Positions 33,976-45,867 of a stretch of DNA of 64,000 nucleotides are shown here, piece by piece (the first letter of the stretch is position 1; every line of letters starts with the position of its first letter). The stretch covers positions 24,534,756 through 24,598,755 of the forward strand of contig CP141147.1 in the NCBI GenBank assembly GCA_035235625.1, in the 5' to 3' direction. The notes beneath the pieces are model-generated. The model was not told the DNA's origin. It did no database searches and saw only the letters and a list, made by a program, of their open reading frames with translations. This stretch comes from Saururus chinensis (lineage: Eukaryota > Streptophyta > Magnoliopsida > Piperales > Saururaceae). Position numbers and translations under genes: made by a program.

Positions 33976-34188
33976 GCGATGGGATCAGAAGGAGAGAGGT
34001 TTTCCCATGATACTCCAACTTCTGAGCGTGCTATATGCCTTGTTAGGCAGTATTTAAGAGTGATAAACTTTGATAGTTCTTGGTTGGTGTGCCAAAGAAC
34101 TACCCTTCAAATTTTGAAATTTAAAACAATGGGAATAATTGAACAATATTCAAATACTTATACTTTGAAAAATCTCGTTAAGGGGTAG
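33976..34188 (+). other. Unassigned stretch ending in a purine tract
   Basis: A 69-residue frame has no domain. It ends AAGGGGTAG right before TGTAAGAGC, the arrangement of a polypurine tract and 3' LTR. It may be the 3' internal end of the element whose LTR follows. Confidence 0.35.
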
Positions 34189-34621
34189 TGTAAGAGCTTT
34201 AATTTATTTCCCTTTTTAATTGTGTGAATTCATTTATTTGTCGGTGTGATTTAATTTTTGGGATTTATGCAAATTTTTACCTATTTAAAGGTTTTTTTAT
34301 TTTTCCTTGGTCAAGGGAGCAAGCCCCACCTGGGACCCACATTTATGTGGGATGGTGTTCTCCCTATTTTAGCCTCCAACCTTCTATTAATTTATCTAAG
34401 TGGGTTTGTGTGGGTGATTAAATTCATTTTTGAGTCATCAGTGCACTAAAATGTTCACTTAGGCAATTTTTACCTATTTTCTAGCCCAACAATTTAATTT
34501 TTAGCCTATAAGCCTTACCATATGAAGGAAAATCCTAGTCATTGCCAAATGGGGAAGGGCTTAGAATAGGAGGGAGGCTAGCTTTACCCCCATTTCCCAA
34601 AGGAAAAACCCTTCATAAGGT

Positions 34622-36692
34622 TGTGGCACCCCGTGTTCCAATTATGCTCAACAAAATTAGTTAAAGCCCTTCATAAAATTAGTTAAATTTTAAAGTGTTT
34701 TAAGGGATAAAATTCTCATATTTAGTTAAAGCTTGACATAACGAGTACAACGAATCAATGCACATGCAAAATGGAGTTTGGGAACGAAAGTTATAACCTC
34801 AGGAAGCATGCCACATGGGCGAGACCCACTTTAAAAGTGTAAGATAATGTACCCGTGTGAGGTCTAGTTTTGAAGGGCTCATCGATACGAGTCCATCGGT
34901 ACTTAAATCGTACAATTCCGACTTCGGGATAAAAAGTTTTCGCTTTTTGAAGTTGGAATTGTATTTAAATGAAATAATAATAAAATATTCAAGAAAGAAC
35001 AAAATAGCTGATGTCATCAAGCCAAGTCGAGTCGGAGGCAAGCCGAGCCTGAGCGGAGCCAAGCCAAGTCAGCCATGCGCCGCGCTGACCAATCGCGGCC
35101 GTCCACTCAACACGGAGCCGCGATATCGAATGGCCGAACGTGTGACGCGCGCGTGTCAGCGGCACCCACCAATTTGTTTGGTCCAATGCAAACGTGACAC
35201 ATGGAAAGTGCAAATGCGCGCATTTATGGCTTCCATTGCACGATTGCACCCTATCTCTTATAAGTAGTCATTTTGGTTCATTCTTCCGAAGATGTTTCAG
35301 GAGTCGTTCTAAGTCCGTTTTCTTCCTTTTAAAAACATTCCTAACTAATTCGAGGGTGTTTAACGCGAAAGCGTCCATTCTTCGAGTCAATGACCCTATA
35401 TGGGGGGAAGCGCCCCTGGGTAAGGGGAGGTTCTATCTGCCACCTACGGGCGAGAAAAGGGTAAAGTGTCTCCAGGTAAGGGGTGGTTCTGTCCACCGCC
35501 TACGGACGCAGAAAAGGTAAAGTGTCTCCCGGTAAGGAGAGGTTTTGTCCGCCGCCTATGGGTGCAAAAAGGGTAAAGTGTCTCCGGGTAAGGGGAGGTT
35601 CTATCCATCGCCTACGGTTGCAGGAAGGGTAAAGTGTCTCCGGGTTAGAGGAGGTTTTGTCCACCGCCTACGGGCGCGGGAAGGGTAAAGTGTCTCCGGG
35701 TAAGGGGAGGTTCTGTCCGCCGCTTATGGACTTGTTGTGAGAAAAGTATCCCAGGTCAAGGGGAGGTTATGTCCATAGCCTACAAATACGGAAATAGAAA
35801 AGTATTCCGGAGTTAGAGAAGGTTCTACCCCCTGTCTCTGGATCTGAAAGGGAGGTCACCCTGAGGAAATGAGCAACTCTGAACGTCGCCACTTCTAGAA
35901 CTGCAAGGGAGTATGCTTTTCTAACTTTCTAATTTAATATAATTTATATGAATGCACATCTTAATTAGTAATAAGATATATATAATTTGCTGATCTAATA
36001 TATGTTGATATGTTCATATTTAATCCACTTTGATTTATTATGTTGTGATCCGAACTACTCTGAAATGCTCTATGTGATTTGATATACTCCGATATGATAT
36101 GATTAGTATGGTCGGATGAAATCTGATATGAACTGATAGGATCAAATATGATCCAACATGCTCTATAGTGTGTTCTGCTCCGCTCAATGATAGAGTGAGA
36201 CATGTGTTTTTATTAGTATTCTGCTCACCTATGTGAGATGTGTATTTTACCTGTTTATTGACTTTTGTTTGACTCCAATGATTTATAAGATTTTTGTCTA
36301 ATTCCAAATGATTATTCGAATATAAAGGTATACATATTTTAACGATATGGTTTTGTAATGCCTGATGTATATATTAGCCGTTAGGAAGAACTACATTCGG
36401 ATCCGATCGTATTGGAATAACGTAAGAGATGATATCCAATACGTATGTAGGCAACCAATGGAACATTAACATTGGCCTGATCCAAATTAGTTATAAAATT
36501 AGGTTTGTTTTGCTTTACGTGCAATAAAATGCTATAGCTCATAGTGCATAGAAGAACATTATGACTCTCGCACTCAGAGTTTGTAGTTCCTAGTCAGTCA
36601 GTTTTAATTTTTTTACTTATTTTATACACTCCAATTTTGTCTTCCGATCTAACCCCCGGTCCGAGTCGGGTTTTTCGGGTCGAGGCGTTAGA
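34622..36692 (+). mobile_element. Solo LTR-A, 2071 bp, TSD AAGGT
   Basis: Begins TGTGGCACCCCG and ends GAGGCGTTAGA, where the final CA has become GA. Exact AAGGT copies lie at 34617-34621 and 36693-36697. Shares the GAAGGGCTCATCGATACG block, the leader and the 56-bp leader array with the other LTR-A copies. Inserted in the long LTR at 34189. Frames at 34799-36307 are non-coding. Confidence 0.9.
35410..35850 (+). repeat. 56-bp tandem array, about 7.5 units, in LTR-A
   Basis: Units recur every 55-57 bases (anchors at 35421, 35477, 35533, 35589, 35645, 35701, 35756). Each has GGTAAGGGGAGGTTCTRTCC, then CGCCTACGGGCGC and GGGTAAAGTGTCTCC. It lies in the transcribed leader just after the promoter region. 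Confidence 0.95.
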
Positions 36693-37203
36693 AAGGTAAG
36701 TTTACCCTTAATCACCCCCTAATCTTTAGATCCTTGTCTTAATCACCTCTATCTTCACTTCTCCTATTTTGATTCTTAGTTTTCTTCCAGCAAAATCATA
36801 TTTTTAAATTTGATTTAGAACTTAAATTGGGTTAATTTCGTTTTTAAACTAAGGATGTCTTAAATCTATCTTTTTCCAAGTTTATTTGAGTCTATTAGTT
36901 AGTTTTAATTGGGTTTAACTAAAAGCACTAATTTTTCGGCAGGATTTCTTGAGGTTGAAGCTCGTTCAAGGATTTCCTAGCTTGTTAGAGGTAAGGGTTT
37001 TTTACCTTAGTGGTTTTCATTCTTGAAATGCCATGATTATAGGTTTATTTGAGCTTTTGCTTCATCTTGGTGTGTAATGTTAATTTACTAAAAGCATGCA
37101 ATTTATGGTTATGTAAATGATTAGATCCATCATGTTATAGGCTTAGATTTTGATTATATAATGTTTTATGATGATTTTTAAATTTATATAGAATTTTGGA
37201 ATG

Positions 37204-37285
37204 TAAATGATTAGATCCGAATGGGCTAACAGGTCATTCAAAAGGCCAAGCGTTAGAATGGGCTGCAGGGCCGTTCGAACAACCA
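37204..37285. repeat. Palindrome cluster (TTCGAA core)
   Basis: GCCGTTCGAACAACC near 37266 is preceded by GGCTGCAGGGC. Degenerate mates CCGAATGGGC, GTCATTCAAAAGG and GCGTTAGAATGGGC lie upstream. This is the equivalent of the CGATCGATCG cluster in the 6906 LTR. Confidence 0.65.
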
Positions 37286-37369
37286 AATGATAGTTTGGTG
37301 AAATGTTTATATTTTGTGGATTTTCAGCCATTTCTTGTTCTTTTCTAATGATTTTAATTCTCTATGGCT

Positions 37370-37700
37370 ATGATGAGTTATGAATATTTATAATTGTCAC
37401 ATTAATTTCATATGAACCTTCCTTGGACGTGATCCAGCTTAAGCATGAAGATGACTATACTTGTATAGGTTTTGCATGATGCTCCACTTGTTTTAATTCT
37501 GTATTTCAATGATTATTTGTATTTACTCCGTGATTCCAGTATATTATAACTATGATGAATTATGAACACTAGTACATGTCACATTAATCATAGATGAACC
37601 ATGTTTTACATGTTTTAGCTCAAACATGAACACGATCATGTATGTATATTCTTACTTATGCTTATATGATTTTATTTGTCACAAATGGACCATGTTTCAT
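37370..37700 (+). repeat. Diverged tandem repeat, about 180 bp
   Basis: Two units share GATGAATTATGAACAC/GATGAGTTATGAATAT, TGTCACATTAAT and a following ATGAACC block. Confidence 0.55.
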
Positions 37701-38994
37701 GTATATTAGGATTGATTAGAGTATGTATATTTATGCTTACATCTATTAAACATTACTCATGTATGTGTCATATCGCATGCATCATGATAATGATTTATAA
37801 ACAAAGATTTCTCGTGCTTAACCATGATTAATCGGTTGGATGTCATTGTTTGCCAGATTAGCTGTATCAAAGGTTTATCGAATCTATTCTACGTCGGCAA
37901 GGAAGGGGTTTTATGTCCCTTTGAGGATAGGTTTCCTCTCCCGGGTGTGAAGAGCGGATTTGCTATAATGAATTAAATTGATGTATTTCTGGACAGAAGA
38001 TTCCATGATGATTTGTCCTTGTGCACTAGCTTACTCAGGGGTACTTTCCCCATTAAGGATTTACACAAACAGCTTAGGGCTTCCTTGTTAGGATTTCTAG
38101 GGTAAGTAGGTATGCTTGTGCTTCGGTCAAGATAAGCAGGGTTGTTTTTTCAATTGTGAGACATTCACCAGTTGATTTATGAATGTGTATGGATTATAAT
38201 GCTCATTAACAAATGTTGTATAGGAACAATGATGCTTATGTTACACATGGTGCATATGGAATGATTATTCTTGAATATGCAGGATGGAATGTGTTTTGAT
38301 ACACTTGATTATGTAGGGTGAATGTGAATATTGATCCTTCCTTCATGCAGGATGTGAATGAACCATGAGACTTACATGATGTGCAAATGTGTTTTAAACT
38401 ATGAATGAACCTAGGATGCACAAGTGGTGTGAATGTGTATATAGAATGTGATTTATTTCATGATGCATAGGTGTAGAGAATGGATATGTGATACATGTTT
38501 AGACTGAGAATGCATGTGGTGTTTTACTGAGCTAAGCTCTCCCTTCTTTGTTTGTGTTTTTTTTTGTTTTAGGGTTATATGTTGTGCCATTTAGTACTCC
38601 AGATGGACTTTATGCAGAGGTTGAGGATGGACTTGTGCCATAAGAGGGGATTATATGTTGGGTGGTGTTAGACTTGTAATGTGATAGGTTAAAATTTTAC
38701 TTGGTTGTATTATATACTATGGTTAGCCAGTGATGGATGTTGATATGTTGTAGCCTAAGACTTGAGATTATGTTCTTTTTTATGTTGTGGGTATTCTGTT
38801 GGACTAAGATTGTTAGTTAATCTCTTTTACTTTTCTTTATTTACTTTTTCACAAAGGGCACATGTTGTATACTCTATTGATATGAACCAAGGATGGTTAA
38901 GTCTTTCATAATTCTTTCCACTTCTTCGTCATGCTTGTACCACCTTCTTCCTACACCGGGTTCAGGTCAGGTGAGGGTGTGTCGGGGTGTGACA

Positions 38995-40033
38995 GTTTTA
39001 CATTCGTTCAACCCCTTAACAGTACTTTAAAACTTGTCACTTTCAAAGTAAACCTGAATTACGACTTGAATGGATTTCGAAATTGGAGCCTAACTCTATC
39101 ACGGAATTAGGATTTAGAACTACCTACCCTCACTTTTGAACCTCCTCTAAAAATCAGGTGATGGCAAAGCTTTTACCCATTCCCGGCTTAAGCACAGCGA
39201 ATGACACCTCCCCTTGACGCTGAGATAGTCTTGACTTCCGAATCGAGTGCGACATACGAAGCCTCCCCTAGCCCCGGGTTGTTTCCCTCCTCTAGAGTGG
39301 TAACACCAAAAATGGACCCCCCCAATGTAGGGCGCCCTCGAGTTACTTAGGATCTATTTTTGAATAGTAAACATTGGGTGAGAAACAACTTTAAAACAAA
39401 GGTTGGAAGTTAAGAGGACAGCATAGGTCAGAATAGACGAGAGGTGAGGGGTGTGGGGTGAATTGGATGCGTGCAATTAAGGCCATCCACGCCGCAACAC
39501 AAGTGCAGGTTAGGCCTGTGCACAACAGGATAAGCCTGTGTACCTCGGCTAGCCTACGCATGGCAGGCCTAGCCTTGGCATGCTATAGGCAAGGAGTCAG
39601 TGCTGATGATGCCAACACTCTTGTATCGGCACACTGATGCAATAATTTAAATTTTTTTAAACCCAAATGATACTTCAAAACTTCCAACAATGATAACTTT
39701 CTACCATAAAACTCGGATTTACAGATTATTGGTACTATTGAGTTCATATCAATGAGCCATTTGAAACAAAACCATGCAAGGGTATGTTATCTCGCCATAA
39801 TAAAGTGGGGCATGTCAATGACTCTTTTCTTGAGACCGTGGCGAATGATCCCGGTGTCCGATGTTTGCGTTCTTGGACTCGATATATTCATCTCTCCTAG
39901 CCCTATGAACAATCTAAAAGGTTCTTTAAGAGAATAAGGATCACAATGACTTGAAATAGGTAAAATAATTTGTTGGGCCAAAAACACAATGTTGGCCTTG
40001 AAAGTATATTTTCAAAAAAATCGGGTTGTTACA
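38995..40033 (-). mobile_element. LTR-A fragment, minus strand
   Basis: The right end reads TCGGGTTGTTACA on plus, i.e. TGTAACAACCCG on minus. It contains degenerate leader repeats (39170-39300) and the GGCGCCCTCGAGTTACTTAG block shared with the LTR-A at 11980. The 3' part is missing at the junction with 38994. Frames at 39752-39987 are incidental. Confidence 0.6.
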
Positions 40034-40714
40034 AGTTCATGGTCTAGTGAGGAGAGGTTGTACTCCTAAATGTGGCTACCATGTCATAGGGTACCTTACG
40101 GCTAACATTTATAGAGTAAGCAACTCCAAAGTGAGGTCACATTATGATGTTTAAAAGTATGAGAAAACATTTGCGAATGTTTTGCCTATTTCACTAATGT
40201 GTGGCGATGATGATAATGATTGCTACTGGATATGATAGTTGTAGTTTTTTGTGATGATGTAATATAATCATGTGTATTGTTATTACAGTATTTGTTTATC
40301 CATCCCACTGGGTATACTCAACATTCTCATGATGTAGGTTTCTAGAATAGTAGCCAAATTGGGATCAGTGAGCATGGGAAGGACATTAAGCTCTAGAAGA
40401 AATGCAAGATTTCTTATCTTTGTTTGTAAACTTCTATTTTTGTGTGAATTTGAACATAAGCACATGAATGCTAATTACTTATGGTTGTATGTGTGTGATG
40501 GATTCTTGGTATATACTCGAGCAAGACCCTATGTGATTTATCTTTGTCCTAATTATGGATATGATAGTTTGAATATTCTTATGTTCACAAATGAGTGAGT
40601 CACCCCATGGATAATTTTGTTGGATAATTGACAAAAAGGAGTTTTGAAAAAGAAATTTTTGTTTCCACTCATTTTATTATGATAAATGAGTTTTGAAAAT
40701 CCTAGGGCGTGACA
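40034..40714 (+). mobile_element. End of a long gypsy LTR, plus strand
   Basis: The last bases CCTAGGGCGTGACA match the 3' ends at 38994 and 28079. Upstream sequence resembles the A/T-rich 3' halves of those LTRs. The start is not identified. Confidence 0.45.
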
Positions 40715-41679
40715 TTCACATCCTCAATGAGTGGACATCCTTCAAGGGTGCACGTCTCCAAAAGCACACATCTCGAAGTGAACACATTTTGAAGCACACA
40801 CGTTTCCAAGCAAGCATTCTCTAAGGGTGCAATTCTTGAATGATTGCATAGCTCCAAGGGCCCACTACATCATTAATGAGTAAAGGAATAAGGCCCATAG
40901 ATCAAATATTTTAAGCATGGGTCCACATATTAAATAGTTAAAGAATCCAACCAATTTGGACCATAAAAAGATTGGTTCACCATTCTACTAGAATGAGATA
41001 TTCCTTTGCTAGAATGAGATTTCCTTTTGCTATGACCACTCCCTTTCTAGAATCACTCCTTTCCTAGAATAGAATATTCTCTTGATTGCTTTAAGATATT
41101 CTTTTCTAGGGTCACTTCTTTCTTGGGTCACTCCTTTGCTAGTAATCTTATCTATAAATATCCACCCTTGGGGTGAATTTTAGATAGAGAACCCCCACTA
41201 AAAACTCTTGTCTTTTATTTCCATGTTTTAAAAGCATGTGGAAAGCCTTGAGAGCTTCCCCCACTCTTCCTCCCCCTGGTAAGAAGGACATGAAGTCTCC
41301 TATGTGAGACCTTGGAAGAGCATTGGGAACTCTTGAGTAAGGTTTCATCTATCTCATAAGAAAATCCTTATGAAACCTTTAGTATGTCTCGATTAGTCTT
41401 CTACCCCTTGATCAAAGGGTATGTCAGTTCTTCAAATAAATCTTTGGAAGATAAGTAAGATTGTGGTCATGATTTCTTTACGTCTATAGAAAAATCTATA
41501 AGAAAATTATTTCCCCTGTCTAGAAGCCTCAACAACTTTGGAGCATCTAGTTAAAAATCCAAAGATGAACATGGGAAGACCAAAAACTTGAAAAATGAAC
41601 ACAAGCAAGCATGTAGGATCAATCATCCTCACCATGAATTAAGTGCTCTCAAAATCTTATTTTACATTTGAAGATAGAT
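40715..41679 (+). other. Possible LTR or promoter region, unassigned
   Basis: A TATAAATA box (41153-41160) is preceded by loosely repeated CTAGAATGAGATATTCC/CTAGAATAGAATATTCTC units (41000-41100) and followed by a leader-like stretch. This suggests an LTR of an unidentified element. No coding is seen. Confidence 0.3.
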
Positions 41680-42540
41680 TGAAAGAACATATGAGGCATA
41701 TGTACTGCAATTGGTTGATTTCGATGGTCAAAACAATGTCGATCAAGGTTGAAGATTAAGCAGAGTGTCAAAAGTAAAGGTTAATTTGTACATACTCACA
41801 TACATAAATTCACTTAGAATAGATTAGAATTAGTAAATTTGGGAGTTTGAAACAAAATTAGGGTAAATTGCAAATTTTCACAATACATCGATCGATTGTA
41901 GTGAAATGAACTTTGTCAATTGATTGATTGGAACTTAAAATGGACTACGTAAAATTAAACTAATAGTTTATCGATCAATTGCTTGAAGAGTTATACCCTA
42001 ATTAGAACAATGAACAATTGATCATTATATCAAACGATCGATTGTTGTATGTGTTACTTGTCTATTAAGCATTCGTGAAGAAAATTCATTCATAATTGAA
42101 GTCAAATTCATAAGCCATCTTAATGGACTTTATAAGGGCTAGGTAAACACAAAATTAAGAGAGGGAAACTATAATGATTGTGAATTTTGGTATGATTTTA
42201 CATCTCTAATAAATCTAATTTTTGAGTTTTTAATGATTTTAAAATTATTTATAGATATTTATTTGGTAAGATTTCTTAAGATTGTGTTAGAGCTCTAAAA
42301 AATGAGCATAATGAACCTTGAACCGCTCAAAATGGAGGTTGGGAGTAAAAGTTTCAACCTCAAGAAGCGTGTGAGATGGGCGGGACCCACATGAAAAGTG
42401 CAAAATAACCTGCCCATGTGTGGTATAGTTTTGAAGGGCTCATCGACACGAGTCCATCGGTAACAAGAATGAGCGATTTTAACTTCATGGTAGGAAGTTA
42501 TCGCATTTTATGGTTGGGATATTATTTGAATAAAATATTG

Positions 42541-42680
42541 ACATATCGGATAGGATCGATGAGGTAGCAGATAGGACTGACAACGTATCAGATAGGATCG
42601 ATGACATAACAGATAGGACTGATGACATAACGAATAAGATTGTGATGTGTTAGATAGAACTAACATGTGTCAATCCTATT
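42541..42680 (+). repeat. Short tandem repeat, six units of 20-25 bp
   Basis: Units such as CGGATAGGATCGATGAGGTA, GCAGATAGGACTGACAACGT and TCAGATAGGATCGATGACAT alternate between GATCGATGA and ACTGATGA cores, just upstream of the LTR promoter. Confidence 0.85.
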
Positions 42681-42714
42681 TGCCACGTGTCAGCCTCATG
42701 TCTATCCATTTTCT

Positions 42715-42723
42715 CTATAAATA
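42715..42723 (+). promoter_or_regulatory. LTR-A TATA box
   Basis: CTATAAATA lies about 545 bases into the LTR, upstream of the shared leader. Confidence 0.5.
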
Positions 42724-45564
42724 GCATCCAGTTTTTAAGTTCTTCATTCTCTCCCACGTCTAGAAACATATTTTCCTCATTTCTCACTCATTTTAAGTCT
42801 GAATCGAGTCATTCAAGAGGCATTCTTACCTAAATCGAGCATGCCAGACATAGTGGCGAGACTAATTTTCTAGTTGGAGACTCTAAAACCCCAAAAGTGG
42901 ACATCCAAGTGTGTGGTGTCCAGTGCACCATCTTCGAACTCTCGCGGAGAGCGAGTAGGTGTTTTTATCCTATCTTACGGCATAAGTGTTTATTTTGGTT
43001 GTCTTTTGAACTTAATATACGTATGAATCTAGCATGCTAAGTGTTAGATTTAATTTCAAGCTATGTTTTATGAGTTGCATGTGTATGATTTATCGAATGG
43101 TTGTCTGTTAGAGTAGGATATAGATTATATACTATATGTTTTATCATATCATTTATATACATTGATTTTATCATTGCCTCGTATATTTGTTTTATTGAAT
43201 GGTTTATCTTTTAAATTTGATTGCATCTTATACACATGATAGCATGTGAGATAGAGAAAATCAAGCTTCACCACTGTTTTTAACAGAAATGACTAAAGTA
43301 GATTTGTAAAGCAGTTTTAGAGAATGATTCCATGTAGAAGGATGACTCTCAATTTTTTTTCAAAAATAGGTACATGAATGGTGATCGAGTTACTGAAATG
43401 GGATGAAAAAAGGGTAACTGTCTCGTTGGATGAGTGATTGACCCTATATTTATAGCCATTATTAGTAATACTCTCATGGCTTGTAGAGGCGAAGCTAGGG
43501 TTTTTGAAAAGATAAATATTGGGATGGGTTGTTTTGAAAGAAAAATTGTCCTTTATGAGTTTGGGAACTCAAAATGGTTTTGTTTATTCGGAGCTGCCGA
43601 TTGGCACCCCAATAAAACTTTGTAGAATATATGGGGGCATAGTCATAATCTGGTTTGGAATCGGAGACATAGTACATAATTTAGCCTGGTTAGCCCCTAA
43701 TGAAGGGAGGGAACCTTGGTTAGCCCCTAACAAAGGGCGGAACCACTGAGAAGGCTACGCGTGCTATGGTAGACAATATCATGGGAAAACTCTATACTCT
43801 CTTGATCCTAGGGCCCCATGAGCATGGGTGTCTGTTCTCTCCACAAGCACGAGGTGTTCTTACGATGATCCATGGTGAGCAAGAGGTCACTGCTTTGTAC
43901 CCACAACAAAGTCCATAAGACGGAATAGATGTATGTGACATTTGTAGCAAGTCATGAGAGCTTGCAAACCCTAAGAGCATTTTTGATACATGGGAAGAAA
44001 CTCTAGGGGTGGTTTTGGATGGGAGGCACACCCTATTTTTAAGAAAAGTATTATTTATATTATATATTTTTAAAACTACCATATGTTACTTTATGCATGA
44101 TAGTATAAATTCTCCTACTAAGTATTTTAACATACACCCCCCCCCTAGACATTGCAAAACCTGGCAAAGTTTAGTATGTGGGTAGAAGGGCCTAATTGGG
44201 AATTTTCAACATGATTTTCAAGACTTTCAACCACACTAAAATCATAGTAAGAAACTTTATTATTTTTCAACTTGTGCATTTGTACACATACAATATGTTC
44301 TTGGATAAATGTTGTTTATTACATACTTATGGTGAGTAGCTCTAGTCGCAAGCCCAGGGAAACTCCGATATTTTTATTAAAAAATTTATATCTACTTCTG
44401 AAAAATCTTGGGGCGCAATAGAAACTTAGAAGTTGATAGAGAAAAGGAGAGAGTTCATTTATCCATTATTTTCTAAAGGAGATCATCTTTGTGCTTCAAG
44501 TTCATGCTAATAGCGATTTCTTAAGAGACACACAATTGAAGAGAGAGTCTTACACACACCAAATTAAAGAGGAGTTGCAACATTCTTCAATGGAGGATTG
44601 AAGAGATCAAGGCTAAAGTCAAAGAAAAAGAGAAACTTGTTTGTAGAGGCTAGAAGGAGACAAAGAATCACAAAGCAAGTAAAAGAAAATTTTCAAAGGT
44701 TTGAGGAGAAGACTTGAAGGCCAGCAACGAAAGGAGTTTGTTGGAGATTTAAACAAAGGGGTTTGGGGTTAGAGTCTCAACAAAGATTGGTGGTTTGCTT
44801 ATGTTGATGTAGTGTCTTGCTATTTAGTTTATTGATGTAGTCATTGATCGACTGTCATGGTCTTTTACCCTAGTTGGGATTTTTCACTTAAAATCTTTAT
44901 GTGTTCTTGCATGCTTTATGGTTTGATTGATGATAGAGTCACAAATGTGTAGACTTTAGGTTTAATAAATTGTGGTGTTCTAAGAGTAATCTAGTGATCC
45001 ACTAAAGTCATTTAGATGGATATTACTCTCAAGTGGAGTAAACCAAGAGGTTGGAACACTTAGGTGAGAGAGATGAGTTTTGCGTAACCCATAGTGCATT
45101 AGGATTAACTTGTAGTAAATGAAGATTCGCTCAAACATATGTACAATTACTGGTGAACCCTTAGTGAATACCAGATGTACCTTAGGTTAGGTGCTCCGAG
45201 AGTGGACATACTTGTTGAAACATGTGTTTTGCGGGGAATTGTACATAAATATCTTGCATGCATGATGCTTGCATGTTCTTGTTACTATAAGAACATAAGT
45301 ATCCTTATGTCATGTATAGGCTTATTTATGTGATCAAACCAATGTTATTAATGTGCAATTTTGAGTCAATTTAAGTCTAAAGATTGATTTTAGAATGTGA
45401 AATGAAAGGAAAAATTCAAATCCATGTTTTTGTTAGATAAAAACACTCAAACATGTCACATTCACACACTTTAGGGTAAAAAAAACCTTATATGAAAGAA
45501 TACTGAGGATTAGAGGTTTGTATATTGAAAAATAAAAAAATTGGTCAAAACGATTAATTTCCAA

Positions 45565-45775
45565 ACTGGAACAATCGATCGTTGATGAACTATAGCAAAA
45601 TCTCCAAAAATTATAAGAGTGATTGATCACTTCTTTGAACGATTGATTAGCACCCAAAAACACTCTTTGTAGAGAGTATATCGATTGATCGCAGGGTCAA
45701 CGGATCAATCGATGTAGAGTCGGGAGGGAAAGGGACAAAGATCAATTGATCACCGTGTGGAACGATCAATTGATT
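45565..45775. repeat. Palindrome cluster in copia U3 (ATCGAT/ATTGAT core)
   Basis: CAATCGATCGTTG, GTGATTGATCAC, CGATTGATCGCAGGG, GATCAATCGATG and a pair of GATCAATTGAT separated by about 15 bases. All lie upstream of the TATA box. Confidence 0.7.
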
Positions 45776-45859
45776 GAGCTCAAAGTTGCCTAAACTAAAC
45801 TTTTCCAGTTTGATTTGGATTCCTAGTTAGAGTCATATTCATTTTTAGGCTTGGGAGTC

Positions 45860-45867
45860 TATATAAA
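45860..45867 (+). promoter_or_regulatory. TATA box of the copia LTR
   Basis: TATATAAA followed by GGGATTG, about 580 bases into the LTR. Confidence 0.55.

Larger units (their letters stand above)
34189..38994 (+). mobile_element. Long gypsy LTR split by a solo LTR-A
   Basis: It starts TGTAAGAGCTTTAATTT and ends GTCGGGGTGTGACA, the same style as the LTRs at 6906 (reverse) and 24440. Without the nested LTR it is about 2.7 kb. Shared features with the 6906 LTR include GGGACCCACA near the start, a palindrome cluster (37204-37285) at a comparable distance and a TTTACTGAGCTAAGCTCTCC block near 38522. Flanks do not form a TSD (GGTAG versus GTTTT), and a purine tract precedes it, so it may be a 3' LTR that lost its other half. 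Confidence 0.65.
42170..44420 (+). mobile_element. Solo LTR-A, 2251 bp, TSD GAAAC, mutated termini
   Basis: Exact GAAAC copies (42165-42169 and 44421-44425) flank a sequence starting TATAATGATTG and ending GGGGCGCAATA. The expected TG/CA ends have become TA/TA. Inside are the LTR-A block GAAGGGCTCATCGACACG, a CTATAAATA promoter (42715-42723), the leader ATTCAAGAGGCATTCTTACC and a six-unit short repeat (42541-42680). Frames at 43434-44082 are non-coding. Confidence 0.85.
41680..45279 (+). mobile_element. SIRE-like copia LTR split by a solo LTR-A
   Basis: It starts TGAAAGAACATATGAGGC after a purine-rich AAGATAGAT and parallels the minus LTR starting at 15082. U3 (41680-42169) has ATCGAT/ATTGAT palindromes. 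The downstream half (44426-45279) is homologous to 13740-14430 in reverse. Without the 2256-bp insertion and duplication it is about 1.3 kb. The right end is approximate, set by the next LTR at 45280. Confidence 0.65.

Noticed and set aside
35410-35850. 56-bp array considered as CRISPR or satellite locus
   Set aside because: Contiguous tandem units inside an LTR leader with a proven TSD around the LTR.
34189-38994. Solo LTR with a TSD
   Set aside because: Flanking pentamers GGTAG and GTTTT do not match, so it is recorded as an LTR of uncertain status.
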